A stretch of 64,000 nucleotides of DNA. It comes from Lysinibacillus sp. 2017 (lineage in GTDB: Bacteria > Bacillota > Bacilli > Bacillales_A > Planococcaceae). Below are positions 18,181 to 27,493 of this stretch, piece after piece. Made by a program: the position numbers and the translations under genes. The notes beneath the pieces are model-generated. The model worked only from the letters and a program-made list of their open reading frames with translations, had not been told where the DNA came from and did no database searches. The stretch covers positions 2,652,001 to 2,716,000 of the forward strand of contig NZ_CP029002.1 of assembly GCF_003073375.1 (NCBI RefSeq), given 5' to 3'. Position 1 is the first letter of the stretch, and every line of letters begins with the position of its first letter.

Positions 18181-18954
18181 TTACTTGCCTGTAAAGATTG
18201 GTTCACGTTTTTCAATAAATGCTTGGATGCCTTCTTTCGCATCCTGTGATACAAATACATCTCCAAAGCTTTTTGCTTCAGCGGCCACGCCTTCATAAAA
18301 TGATGGAGTTTTTGAGTAGTTTAACATTTGGATAGCTGCTTTTAATGCAATGGGTGACTTCTTCGCGATTTTTTTTGCAATTTCCAGCGTCTTTGGTAGT
18401 AGCTCTTCATCCGCGAATGCTTTGTTTGCTAATCCCCACTGAACCGCTTCTACTCCAGAAATCGGCTCGCTTGTGAACATCATTTCCGCTGCTTTTGCTG
18501 CCCCAACATAACGAGGTAAACGCTGCGTTCCTGCAAAGCCAGGAATAATACCTAACGAAAGCTCAGGCAAACCTAGTTTCGCTGACTCTGTCACAAAGCG
18601 CATATGGCATCCCATCGCAAGCTCTAATCCTCCACCAAGTGCTGCACCGTGAATCGCTGCGATGACTGGCTTCGAAAAGGTTTCTACGCGTTCGAACACG
18701 ATTTGTCCGTTATTCGCTAAACCGCCAAATTCTTCTCCTGACTGAACACTTGTAAATTCTTTAATGTCTGCGCCTGCAGAGAAAAAGCGACCTTCTCCGT
18801 GAAGTACAATCACACGTACTGAATCATCTTGTTCCACTGCATCTAATAAAGCGTTTACATCTTGAATTAAACCTTGTGATAATGCATTTGCTGGTGGTCT
18901 TGAAATTGTAGCGATTGCTACGCCTTCTTCTACTCTCCAACTTAAAAACTCCAT
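18181..18954 (-). CDS. fadB: Enoyl-CoA hydratase (fatty-acid beta-oxidation)
   Basis: A 257-residue crotonase-fold enzyme that adds water to trans-2-enoyl-CoA. The oxyanion-hole segment [10 protein letters not shown] and the two catalytic-glutamate segments [11 protein letters not shown] and [18 protein letters not shown] are intact. It corresponds to ysiB/fadB in the B. subtilis lcfA operon, where it belongs to the FadR regulon. The start follows AAGGGGATG. Confidence 0.93.
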   Translation of the reverse strand: MEFLSWRVEEGVAIATISRPPANALSQGLIQDVNALLDAVEQDDSVRVIVLHGEGRFFSAGADIKEFTSVQSGEEFGGLANNGQIVFERVETFSKPVIAAIHGAALGGGLELAMGCHMRFVTESAKLGLPELSLGIIPGFAGTQRLPRYVGAAKAAEMMFTSEPISGVEAVQWGLANKAFADEELLPKTLEIAKKIAKKSPIALKAAIQMLNYSKTPSFYEGVAAEAKSFGDVFVSQDAKEGIQAFIEKREPIFTGK

Positions 18955-18971
18955 TTCCCCACATCCCCTTA

Positions 18972-19553
18972 TTATGCTTTTATTGCATTTAATAATAATT
19001 GCTGAATTTTCGGAGCCTGCTCCATTAAGTCATAGCGATAATCGTTCATCACCCATGTTGTCGTAATTTCATCAATCGTACCAAACACCATTTGACGTGT
19101 AATACGGACATCCATCTCTTGATTGAACTCCCCAGCTAACATCCCTGCAATTAAAATTTGATCAAGTAATACTAAATATTCTTTTAAAATCGTATTAATC
19201 TTTAATCTTAATTCTTTATTCGATTGTCTTAACTCTAATTGCGTTACAGTTGCTAAATGGCGATCACTTGATAACACGCGAAAGTGATTTTCAATCATCT
19301 GACATAACTTTTCAGAAGAGGAATCTCCACTTTTAATTATATCCTGTAAATTTTCTACGAATATACCCATTTTTTCCTGAAATACAGAAATCAGAATATC
19401 TTCTTTGTTTTTAAAATATAAATAAATTGTCCCATCAGCTACACCAGCTTGTTTGGCAATTTTAGAAACTTGGGCTTGATGATAGCCGTTTTCTGCAATT
19501 GCTATCACTGCTGCATCTACTATTTGCATATACTTGGGTTTATTTCGTTTCAA
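18972..19553 (-). CDS. fadR: Fatty-acid degradation repressor FadR (TetR family)
   Basis: A 193-residue TetR-type repressor. The DNA-binding domain ([27 protein letters not shown]) is nearly identical to B. subtilis FadR (YsiA), and so is NDYRYDL near the C-terminus. Long-chain acyl-CoAs release FadR from its operators and induce beta-oxidation. I place the start at TTG 19553, preceded by GGTGGTGA, because it gives the B. subtilis-like [11 protein letters not shown] start. A consensus FadR operator lies 30 bases upstream, indicating autoregulation. Confidence 0.94.
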   Translation of the reverse strand: MKRNKPKYMQIVDAAVIAIAENGYHQAQVSKIAKQAGVADGTIYLYFKNKEDILISVFQEKMGIFVENLQDIIKSGDSSSEKLCQMIENHFRVLSSDRHLATVTQLELRQSNKELRLKINTILKEYLVLLDQILIAGMLAGEFNQEMDVRITRQMVFGTIDEITTTWVMNDYRYDLMEQAPKIQQLLLNAIKA

Positions 19554-19571
19554 GCTGCTCACCACCAAAAA

Positions 19572-19613
19572 AATATGAAAACATGAATGACTATTCATTC
19601 ATGTTTTCATATT
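19572..19613. promoter_or_regulatory. FadR operator inside a 42-bp perfect palindrome
   Basis: TGAATGACTATTCATTCA at 19584-19601 fits the B. subtilis FadR consensus TGAATGAMTANTCATTCA at every position. It is the centre of a longer perfect inverted repeat: arms of 19 bp (19572-19590 and 19595-19613) around CTAT. It lies between lcfA and fadR, so it should control an internal promoter for fadR-fadB-etfB-etfA. Confidence 0.92.
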
Positions 19614-19651
19614 ATAATTTGTATAACATTCTGTCAATAATTTTCGTACAA

Positions 19652-21343
19652 TTATTTTGCAACTTGTTTGGCCATTTTCTCCTTTTCTTCTTCAACAAGC
19701 GTACGGCGTAAAATTTTACCTACCGCTGTTTTTGGAAGCTCTTCGCGGAACTCATAGAAACGTGGCACTTTATAAGCAGCTAAATTTTTGCGGCAAAACT
19801 CATTTAACTCTTTGTCTGTCACAGTATGACCTTCTTTTAAAACAACATATGCCTTAACCGTTTCCCCACGATATGGGTCTGGAATCCCTGCAACGACACA
19901 TTCTTGAATTGCTTCATGTTCGTATAAAATTTCTTCTACTTCACGTGGATAAATATTATATCCACCTGCAATAATCATATCTTTTTTACGATCGACTACA
20001 TAAAAGTAACCGTTTTCATCCATATAACCTAAGTCCCCTGTTAAGAACCAGCCATCTATAAATGTCATCGCTGTATCTTCTGGGCGATTCCAGTAGCCTT
20101 TCATAACTTGAGGACCTTTAATCGCAATTTCTCCCATCTCACCTGGAGGTAAACTTTCTGATTCACCTGAACGTAAAATGGCAGCATCTGTACTTGGCCA
20201 TGGTAATCCAATTGACCCGTTAATACGATTACCCCAAATTGGATTAGCGTGCGTTACTGGTGAAGTTTCGGTTAAACCATAACCTTCAACTACGCGTCCA
20301 CCCGATAAGGCTTCGAATTTTTCTTGTACTTCTAATGGCAGTGGTGCTGAACCACTTAAACAAGCTTTAATCGTTGATAAATCATATTTTGCTAGATCTG
20401 GATGATTTAAAAGGCCGATATACATCGTTGGAGCACCTGGGAATAAGGTTGGTTTTTGTTTATCAATTGTTTTTAATGCTTGTTCCGCTTCAAATTTTGG
20501 TAATAATACCATTTTTGACTGTTGCATAACTGATAAAATTAACACGGTCGTCATTCCATATACGTGGAAGAACGGTAAGATACCTAAAATGACTTCTTCA
20601 CGTTTCACACAACGATACATCCAAGCATCACACATCATCGTATTGGCAATTAAGTTTTTATGCGTTAACATAACACCTTTAGGGAAACCTGTTGTACCAC
20701 CTGTATATTGTAGTAATGCTAAATCATTTTCAAAGTCGAATTCTACTTCCATCGATTCAGATTTTCCAGACTTCATTATTTCTGTGAATAAGTGATTTTG
20801 CCCACTATGTTCTACTTTTACACTAAATCCGTACTGCTTTTTTTGAATAAATGGATACACTAAATTTTTGGGGAATGGTAAATAATCTTTAATCCCTGTT
20901 ACAATGACGTTTTCAAGCTTTGTTTCTTTAATAATTTTCATCGCGCGTGGATATAAAATGTCCATTACTAAAATAACTTTCGCGCCCGAATCTGCCATTT
21001 GATATTGTAATTCACGCTCGGTATAAAGTGGATTCGTTTGAACAACAATCCCACCTGCATACATCGTACCATAGTAAGCGATTACAGCTTGTGGACAGTT
21101 TGGTAACATAATTGCTACACGATCGCCCTTCTCCACCCCTAGAGAACGCAAATAATTCGCAAATTTCATAGCAGATTCATACAATTCTTTGTACGTAAGC
21201 TCTTTGCCCATAAAATGCACGGCAACATTATTCGGCACTTCTTCGTACGCTTTCGTTAAAAATTGTTGAACGGGAATTTTTGGAAGTTCCAACGTATGTG
21301 GAATTTCCTCTGGATAGCTTGCCAACCAAACTTTTTCTGTCAT
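19652..21343 (-). CDS. lcfA: Long-chain fatty-acid-CoA ligase
   Basis: A 563-residue AMP-forming acyl-CoA synthetase that activates fatty acids for beta-oxidation. The P-loop-like motif YTGGTTGFPKGVMLTH, the GYGLTET motif, the hinge TGDLGYMDENGYFYVVDRKKDMI and the C-terminal lysine in PKTAVGKILRR are all present. I start at the ATG 21343, seven bases after GGGGGAG; an upstream ATG in frame lacks a ribosome binding site. First gene of the fad cluster. A weak FadR-like site lies about 155 bases upstream. Confidence 0.95.
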   Translation of the reverse strand: MTEKVWLASYPEEIPHTLELPKIPVQQFLTKAYEEVPNNVAVHFMGKELTYKELYESAMKFANYLRSLGVEKGDRVAIMLPNCPQAVIAYYGTMYAGGIVVQTNPLYTERELQYQMADSGAKVILVMDILYPRAMKIIKETKLENVIVTGIKDYLPFPKNLVYPFIQKKQYGFSVKVEHSGQNHLFTEIMKSGKSESMEVEFDFENDLALLQYTGGTTGFPKGVMLTHKNLIANTMMCDAWMYRCVKREEVILGILPFFHVYGMTTVLILSVMQQSKMVLLPKFEAEQALKTIDKQKPTLFPGAPTMYIGLLNHPDLAKYDLSTIKACLSGSAPLPLEVQEKFEALSGGRVVEGYGLTETSPVTHANPIWGNRINGSIGLPWPSTDAAILRSGESESLPPGEMGEIAIKGPQVMKGYWNRPEDTAMTFIDGWFLTGDLGYMDENGYFYVVDRKKDMIIAGGYNIYPREVEEILYEHEAIQECVVAGIPDPYRGETVKAYVVLKEGHTVTDKELNEFCRKNLAAYKVPRFYEFREELPKTAVGKILRRTLVEEEKEKMAKQVAK

Positions 21344-21497
21344 AAAACTTCTCCCCCTTGTCAAAGCTTCATTCTTTTAATAATTATAATTAAAATAGGA
21401 AATTATTTCAAATCATTTAATCGAACTTTTGTATTTCTTCTCGCTTATGCACTTATTTTCTACCTGTATTATTATGGTATTCATAATAATCCATCAC

Positions 21498-21515
21498 TGA
21501 ATTACCATTCACTTA
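21498..21515. promoter_or_regulatory. Possible degenerate FadR site upstream of lcfA
   Basis: TGAATTACCATTCACTTA matches the FadR consensus at most but not all positions (four differences). In B. subtilis the lcfA promoter is FadR-controlled, so the position makes sense, but the match alone is weak. Confidence 0.3.
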
Positions 21516-21573
21516 ATAACTTACTTTCAAAATATACTTTTTCAATAAAACATTAATTTGAAATAAATTTTTT

Positions 21574-21620
21574 CAAAAAAAGAAGCAAACAAACTAAATT
21601 TCATTAGCTTGTTTGCTTCT
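21574..21620 (-). terminator. Terminator of the zapA-to-DUF350 gene group
   Basis: Arms AGAAGCAAACAA (21581-21592) and TTGTTTGCTTCT (21609-21620), followed on the minus strand by TTTTTTTG. It comes 4 bases after the stop of the 26-codon peptide gene, which supports that small gene being the end of the transcript. Confidence 0.9.
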
Positions 21621-21624
21621 TCGA

Positions 21625-21705
21625 CTAAATTGTCAGCATATAATAGATTCCTACTGCTAGAAATAGTACACATACCGCGATTAAAATTTTTGATAGTGTT
21701 TCCAT
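21625..21705 (-). CDS. 26-residue single-helix membrane peptide
   Basis: A 26-codon reading frame (METLSKILIAV, then CVLFLAVGIYYMLTI) with an AGGAGATA ribosome binding site 4 bases before the ATG, placed 10 bases after the DUF350 gene and 4 bases before a strong terminator. Almost the whole peptide is one hydrophobic helix. I do not recognise it. Its tight fit between the neighbouring gene and the terminator is the main argument that it is translated. It could act as a small partner of the DUF350 protein, but that is only suggested by position. Confidence 0.6.
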   Translation of the reverse strand: METLSKILIAVCVLFLAVGIYYMLTI

Positions 21706-21715
21706 CGTTTATCTC

Positions 21716-22132
21716 CTAAGATGTGATGCTTGCACCAATGACAAATGATAACCCAACTGAAATCGTAAATGAAATAAAACCTACTGATCGATTGTCTGCT
21801 GCAATTTCATCATCAACATTAAATTTCGGTGTTAAAAATTCAAATAATAAATAAGCAAATATTAATAGAATAAAGCCAAATAATCCCCAACCGAGCATGC
21901 CAATAAACGATGTGTGCTGCTCAATAGAATAGCGGAAAATATTACATATTCCCAAAATTTTACCGCCTGTTGCAAGGGCAACTGAGACATTACCATTTTT
22001 AATCTCTTCCCAGTTTTTATATTTTGTCACGATTTCAAATAAAATCATCGAAACAAAAAGACAAAGGGCGACAACGCTAAAATAACCTGCTGTTTCTACG
22101 AGCGGATGGTGCCAAAAGTCTGATCCTAGCAT
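21716..22132 (-). CDS. DUF350 (UPF0719) membrane protein, YshE-like
   Basis: A 138-residue protein with four predicted transmembrane helices (about residues 16-36, 54-68, 77-98 and 115-135). The GNVSVALATGGKILGICNIF segment is characteristic of DUF350. B. subtilis has the homologue yshE at the same place after mutS2. The function is unknown. An in-frame GTG lies three codons upstream but only 3 bases from the AAGGGAG ribosome binding site; the ATG at 22132 has normal 8-base spacing. Confidence 0.86.
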   Translation of the reverse strand: MLGSDFWHHPLVETAGYFSVVALCLFVSMILFEIVTKYKNWEEIKNGNVSVALATGGKILGICNIFRYSIEQHTSFIGMLGWGLFGFILLIFAYLLFEFLTPKFNVDDEIAADNRSVGFISFTISVGLSFVIGASITS

Positions 22133-22200
22133 TCCATACACTCCCTTCTAAAATTACTTCTTATTCCTAATATTAGCTGAAATTTTCAAAGGAGCAACTA

Positions 22201-24564
22201 TTATTTTAGCTCAACGACTGTGACACCAAAGCCGCCCTCACCCGCTTCACCATAACGATAAGATTTCACTCGCTTATGCTTTTTCAAAAAGCTTTGAATT
22301 CCTTGACGTAGTGCACCTGTCCCTTTACCGTGAATGATTGAAACGCGAGGATAGTTCGATAATAATGCATCATCTAAATATTTTTCTGTACGGATAAGTG
22401 CGTCCTCATAGCGTTCTCCGCGCAAATCTAATTCAAGTTTTACATGGCTATTGCGATTTTTCACATTCATCATCGGACGTGTTACTTGTTCTTTTTCTGG
22501 CTTGATGTATTCTAAATCGCTTTCAGGCAATTTCATTTTTAAAATACCAATTTGCACAACCCAATCTTGGCCCGCTTTTTGCAGTAGCGTGCCTTTTTGA
22601 CCATAGCTTAATACTTTAACTTCATCGCCCACTTTTAAGTTTTGCTTGCGTTCACGTGCTTCGACTGCTTTTTGTAATACTTTATTTTCTTTTGGTGCTG
22701 CTTCTTCTAGACGTTTTTTCGCATCAATTAATTCATGCTCTTTGACATTGGATGCAGCTTGTTCTTTCATTTCACGTAATTCAGCGATAATCGTTTCAGC
22801 TTCTCTTTTCGCTTCATCGACAATTTTACGTGCTTTATCTTTTGCTTTTTTCTCTAAATTTTCTTTTTTATCATCATATGTGCGGAGACGTTCTTTTAGT
22901 TCTGCACGAATTGTTTGCGCTTCTTCTAATAAAACATGTGCTTCATCTGCTTCTCGCTCTGAACGCAGACGGCTTTCTTCTAAAGAAGCAATCATTGACT
23001 CTACTTCATGACGGTCTGTGCCTGTAAATGATTTTGCGCGATCAATAACGACTGTATTTAATCCAAGACGTTTTGAAATTTCAAAGGCATTTGAACGCCC
23101 TGGAACCCCAATTAATAAACGATACGTTGGACTTAATGTTTCAACGTCAAATTCTACACTCGCATTCACAACTGATGGACGGTTGTAGCCGTATGCTTTT
23201 AGTTCCGGGTAATGGGTTGTTGCCATAACGCGTGCGCCATAACCAACAACTTCATCTAAAATCGAAATCGCTAAGGCCGCCCCTTCTTGTGGGTCAGTAC
23301 CAGCACCTAATTCATCGAATAATACTAATGATTTGTCATCGAACTTACTTAAAATATCAACTATGTTCACCATATGAGATGAGAATGTTGAAAGGGATTG
23401 TTCGATCGATTGCTCATCGCCAATATCAGCAAAAATTTGCTCGAACACGGCAAGCTCTGAACCGTCTAAAGCTGGTACTGGTAAACCAGATTGTGCCATC
23501 AACGTACATAATCCAACCGTTTTCAACGTAACTGTTTTACCACCTGTGTTTGGACCGGTAATAACGATAGCTGTAATATCACGACCAAATTCAATCGTAT
23601 TCGCTACCGCTTCTTCTATTGGTAATAACGGATGGCGCGCACGAACTAAGCGTGTATAGCCTTCCTTATTCATTTTTGGCATAGTACATTTATTTGCTTG
23701 TCCATACTTGCCTTTTGCTAAAATCACATCAATTTCACCAAGTAATTGGATAAGGACAAATATCTCATGCGCAACATCTTGTACTTGTGCGGTTAATGAC
23801 GCTAAAATACGGTCAATTTCCGTTTTTTCTTTCACTTTTAAGCGCTGTACTTCGTTATTTGATTGGATAACGGATTCTGGCTCGATGAAAAGTGTCTGAC
23901 CTGATGCCGATTGGTCATGCACAATACCGCCGTAATGAGAACGATATTCTTGTTTTACTGGAATAACGAATCGGTCATTACGAATTGTAATAATCGTATC
24001 TGAAAGCATTTTTGTTGCGTTTGAACCGCGTGTTAAACTTTCAAGTTTTTGACGAACTTTTGCTTCTTCCGAACGTAATGATTGACGAATTGAACGTAAT
24101 GTCGTGCTCGCTGAATCCAACACCGCCCCATTATCATCGATACAGGCATTAATCTCATGTTGTAACGCCGTTAAAATTGGCATTTGCTCTTTACGCTCAA
24201 TAAAATGAGGGATTTCAATCGAATTTTCAGATTCAATATCTTCAATGAAATTACGTAAAATACGGCTCGCACGAATCGTACTTGCGATTTCCATTAATTC
24301 CGTTGGGCTCAGCATACCGCCAATTTGAGAACGACGTGCATGTGGACGCACATCAAAAATCCCGCCCAGTGGCACATTACCTTTTACTCGTAAAATGGCT
24401 AGTCCTTCATCCATTTCTTCTAATAATTCAACGACTGTTTCAAAATCCGTTTCAGGGACTAGTTCATCAATGGCCTGTTTCCCGATGGAGTTTGTACAAA
24501 ATGTCGAAACTTGTTCTCGTACTTTATCAAATTCTAGTGTTTTCAATGCTCGTTTTTCAATCAT
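22201..24564 (-). CDS. mutS2: MutS2 ATPase/endonuclease
   Basis: A 787-residue protein with a MutS-like core and ATPase domain (Walker A GPNTGGKT, then VLFDELGAGTDPQEGAALA), a long charged coiled coil (about residues 515-630) and a C-terminal Smr nuclease domain (LDLRGERYEDAL and IIHGKGTGALRQGI). It is not part of classical mismatch repair. Family members suppress homologous recombination and, in B. subtilis, have been linked to rescue of collided ribosomes. It follows polX by about 55 bases, as in B. subtilis. Confidence 0.96.
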   Translation of the reverse strand: MIEKRALKTLEFDKVREQVSTFCTNSIGKQAIDELVPETDFETVVELLEEMDEGLAILRVKGNVPLGGIFDVRPHARRSQIGGMLSPTELMEIASTIRASRILRNFIEDIESENSIEIPHFIERKEQMPILTALQHEINACIDDNGAVLDSASTTLRSIRQSLRSEEAKVRQKLESLTRGSNATKMLSDTIITIRNDRFVIPVKQEYRSHYGGIVHDQSASGQTLFIEPESVIQSNNEVQRLKVKEKTEIDRILASLTAQVQDVAHEIFVLIQLLGEIDVILAKGKYGQANKCTMPKMNKEGYTRLVRARHPLLPIEEAVANTIEFGRDITAIVITGPNTGGKTVTLKTVGLCTLMAQSGLPVPALDGSELAVFEQIFADIGDEQSIEQSLSTFSSHMVNIVDILSKFDDKSLVLFDELGAGTDPQEGAALAISILDEVVGYGARVMATTHYPELKAYGYNRPSVVNASVEFDVETLSPTYRLLIGVPGRSNAFEISKRLGLNTVVIDRAKSFTGTDRHEVESMIASLEESRLRSEREADEAHVLLEEAQTIRAELKERLRTYDDKKENLEKKAKDKARKIVDEAKREAETIIAELREMKEQAASNVKEHELIDAKKRLEEAAPKENKVLQKAVEARERKQNLKVGDEVKVLSYGQKGTLLQKAGQDWVVQIGILKMKLPESDLEYIKPEKEQVTRPMMNVKNRNSHVKLELDLRGERYEDALIRTEKYLDDALLSNYPRVSIIHGKGTGALRQGIQSFLKKHKRVKSYRYGEAGEGGFGVTVVELK

Positions 24565-24619
24565 GAGAACACCTCCTGTTACTAAATTATTTATTCCGCA
24601 TTAACGGCAAAGACCCTCG

Positions 24620-26344
24620 CTATTTAAGGTTCCCTTTATTTTTCGTAATAAATGCTTCAAATTGCTCTTTTGACCATGTATTGACAATACATTCTTTTTT
24701 TAACCATGCCTTTTGCGCATATTTTGTCCCAATGTCCATAAAGCGCAATTGATCAATTGCATGCGCATCGGTATTAATTGCAATCAGCACATTTTTTTCC
24801 ATTGCCAGCTGTAAGTGCTCTACACATAAATCCAAACGATAAGGGTTCGCGTTGAGCTCTAAAATTTTGCCGTGTTGCGCTGCCCATTCGATAAGCTGCG
24901 GTACATCTGGATCATAGCCTCCACGCTGACCAACAATTCTTCCAGTTGGATGTGCAATCATATGCACATACGGATTTTCAATTGCTGTTTTTAAACGCGC
25001 CATAATTTTGTCTTGTGATTGTGTAAAGCTAGAATGAATTGATGCAATAACAAAGTCTAAATCCCTTAACACATCATCATCAAAATCAAGCGATCCATCT
25101 GGTAAAATGTCCATTTCAGTTCCACGGTATAAACGGAAGTTTGGATTGGCCTCATTGAAGGCATAAATATCAAGCTTTTGCTGCTCTAAACGTTCTGGCG
25201 TTAAGCCATTTGCTACTTTTAAATATTGTGAGTGATCAGTAATGACAGCATGTGTATAACCACGTGCGATCAAGGCCTCTCCCATTTCTGCAACTGAATG
25301 CGCCCCGTCTGACCACGTCGTATGCATATGCAAATCTGACATGATATCATCTAAATACACAAGCTGCTTAAGTTCGTCTAAACGATCTAACTCTTTGCCA
25401 CTTTCACGTACAGACGGTGGTATGAACGGTAAATCAAAGTGGGCAAAGAATGCTTCTTCTGATTCAAATGTAGCAACCGTTCCATCCTCTTGCTCGACAC
25501 CATATTCACTAATTTTTTTTCCCATTGATTTTGCTAATTGGCGCATACGGACATTGTGATCTTTAGATCCTGTAAAATGATGAAGTGCCGTTGGGTATTC
25601 AGCTAATTTCACCATACGGAAATCGACATTTACCGGCTCTTCACGGTCTAAAACAACGGAAACCTTCGTATCACCTGCAGCGATTGTTTCTAAAATGGCT
25701 AGACGCGTCAAAATCGCCTCACGTACCACTTCATAATGTTCCGTTGCTACGATGAAATCTACGTCTTTACTCGTTTCAGCAACCCGACGGAAGCTCCCTG
25801 CTACAGAGAACTTTTCAACTTCGGGTAGGCTTGCTAATAGTTCATTAATTTCCAATACAACTGGCTCTAGCTGCCAAATAGGAAGACGTTCTGCGCGTGA
25901 GCCAAAGTTTTCAAGCTCTTTTAGAATCTTCTCCTCAGTTTTCGCCGCAAAACCTGCTAATTCACGAACCTTTCCCGTTTCACAAGCGACTTTTAACGAT
26001 TCTGCATCAATAATGTTTAACTCCTGATACAACTTTGCTAATTTTTTACCACCGAGACCAGGTAACTTCATTAACGGAATCAGCCCTTTTGGAACAATAG
26101 CTTCAAGCTCATTTAAAACGCTCGATTCACCCGTTTTGATCAAGTCCAAAATCACTGCAGCTGTCCCTTTACCAATGCCTTTAATGGCTGTTACATCTTC
26201 AATTTCACTCAAGCTACGTTCATCTGCTTCTAGTGCTGTAGCTGCCTTACGAAATGCCGAGACTTTGAACGGATTTTCAGCCTGTAATTCCATATATAAG
26301 GCAATCTTTTCTAATGTACGAATGATAATTTTTTTGTTCATCAT
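24620..26344 (-). CDS. polX: DNA polymerase X family with PHP 3'-5' exonuclease domain
   Basis: A 574-residue protein (yshC in B. subtilis, 570 aa) with an N-terminal polymerase-X part (helix-hairpin-helix IKGIGKGTAAVILDLI, palm motifs around VAGSFRRVAETSKDVDFIVA) and a C-terminal PHP domain (DLHMHTTWSDGAH, then EMDILPDG, ASIHSS, TDAHAID) that supplies Mn-dependent exonuclease and AP-endonuclease activity. It fills short gaps in base-excision repair. I start at the ATG 26344, 8 bases after GAGGGG. Confidence 0.95.
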   Translation of the reverse strand: MMNKKIIIRTLEKIALYMELQAENPFKVSAFRKAATALEADERSLSEIEDVTAIKGIGKGTAAVILDLIKTGESSVLNELEAIVPKGLIPLMKLPGLGGKKLAKLYQELNIIDAESLKVACETGKVRELAGFAAKTEEKILKELENFGSRAERLPIWQLEPVVLEINELLASLPEVEKFSVAGSFRRVAETSKDVDFIVATEHYEVVREAILTRLAILETIAAGDTKVSVVLDREEPVNVDFRMVKLAEYPTALHHFTGSKDHNVRMRQLAKSMGKKISEYGVEQEDGTVATFESEEAFFAHFDLPFIPPSVRESGKELDRLDELKQLVYLDDIMSDLHMHTTWSDGAHSVAEMGEALIARGYTHAVITDHSQYLKVANGLTPERLEQQKLDIYAFNEANPNFRLYRGTEMDILPDGSLDFDDDVLRDLDFVIASIHSSFTQSQDKIMARLKTAIENPYVHMIAHPTGRIVGQRGGYDPDVPQLIEWAAQHGKILELNANPYRLDLCVEHLQLAMEKNVLIAINTDAHAIDQLRFMDIGTKYAQKAWLKKECIVNTWSKEQFEAFITKNKGNLK

Positions 26345-26360
26345 TAAGCGCACCCCTCTC

Positions 26361-26396
26361 TAAAAAAACTCCCCTCGAAAATCGAGAGAAGCTTTT
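26361..26396 (-). terminator. Terminator between cvpA and polX
   Basis: On the minus strand CTTCTCTCGA pairs with TCGAGGGGAG (G-U pairs) with a 3-base loop and TTTTTTT behind. Confidence 0.7.
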
Positions 26397-26410
26397 CGCA
26401 TGATTTTCAA

Positions 26411-26950
26411 TTATTTCACGTAAATATACCACCAATTTTGAAACATACTTGTAAGCACTGGTGTATGTTCCAACATAAGCCCTGTAATAAAAGAGCTGTC
26501 TACAATCGCTTGCACAGATTCAATCGGTAAAAGTGCAATAACATAAAGTCCAATAAATAAAAGAATATACGCTTCGATAAAACAAAGTACCGCGCCAAAT
26601 ACAAAATTCAACGAGCTAAGTATCGGTAAATACGTTAAAAAATCAAACATCGAACCAACAATTTGTAGAGCAATCTTCACCACAAAGAAAATAATTGCGA
26701 ATGCGAACACACGATAAAACGTACGATCCACATCTAATGAATCGAGCACTAACGTCATCGTAGAACCATCTGTAAAACCTGGATATGGAATCCATAAAAC
26801 AAATTTATCAGCTAACGGCTTGTAATAAACAACCGCAACAATAAGCGCCACTAAAAAGCTCCCAATATGAATTAATTGTACGATTAATCCACGTTTTGCA
26901 CCAATAATTAAACTGATAATAAATATCAAAAGAATGAATAAATCTAACAT
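26411..26950 (-). CDS. cvpA: CvpA-family membrane protein
   Basis: A 179-residue protein with four hydrophobic helices and the family start MLDLFILLIFIISLIIGAKRG. B. subtilis YshB (177 aa) sits at the same place after zapA. CvpA was named for colicin V production in E. coli; its core role is unclear. The zapA stop codon lies 6 bases upstream, so the two are coupled. The ATG at 26950 is used; a TTG three codons earlier overlaps the zapA stop. Confidence 0.87.
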   Translation of the reverse strand: MLDLFILLIFIISLIIGAKRGLIVQLIHIGSFLVALIVAVVYYKPLADKFVLWIPYPGFTDGSTMTLVLDSLDVDRTFYRVFAFAIIFFVVKIALQIVGSMFDFLTYLPILSSLNFVFGAVLCFIEAYILLFIGLYVIALLPIESVQAIVDSSFITGLMLEHTPVLTSMFQNWWYIYVK

Positions 26951-26955
26951 GTATG

Positions 26956-27216
26956 TCAACCCTTTAACTGTTTCAATTGTTCTTCTAATTTTTCGTATTG
27001 CTCTTTTAACAATAAATAATCATGAACTGAATTAACCGCTGTCAGCACTGCTAGCTTGGCACTGTCCAAAGATGGGTTATGTACACTGATTTCTTTCATT
27101 TTGTCATCAACAATTGATGCTACTAAGCGCATATGGCCTGTGGATTCAGTCCCAACCATTTTGTATGTATGACCGTAGATTTCTACAGAAATTCTATTCT
27201 TTTCCTGATCAGCCAA
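26956..27216 (-). CDS. zapA: Cell division protein ZapA
   Basis: An 86-residue protein that bundles FtsZ protofilaments at the division septum. The [16 protein letters not shown] start and a C-terminal coiled coil ([17 protein letters not shown]) match the family (85 aa in B. subtilis). I place the start at TTG 27216, after a GGGGGGATTATT ribosome binding site. The frame is open further upstream but that extension resembles no ZapA. First gene of zapA-cvpA, divergent from rnhC. Confidence 0.92.
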   Translation of the reverse strand: MADQEKNRISVEIYGHTYKMVGTESTGHMRLVASIVDDKMKEISVHNPSLDSAKLAVLTAVNSVHDYLLLKEQYEKLEEQLKQLKG

Positions 27217-27493
27217 AATAATCCCCCCGTCAAAGATTGTATAAACAGTAACCGAAGTAACGTACTCACTATAAAAATCGCCTACTAATAACACGAAAAG
27301 CAATTTTGATTCCTGTTCAATGCGATACTACCATTTTCATATTGTACATCATACCATTTCCAATTTGTTCACCGCAACACAATCCCCGCATTGTTGTAAC
27401 CGAATCGTTAGAAATATATGAAATTTCCACTTTTTCCTTATAAAAGTTATACTATATACTATCGATTCCAACTCGAAAGGAACTATTCCCTTC

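Noticed and set aside
21716-22132. GTG at 22141 as start of the DUF350 gene
   Set aside because: Only 3 bases separate it from the AAGGGAG ribosome binding site; the ATG at 22132 has proper spacing.
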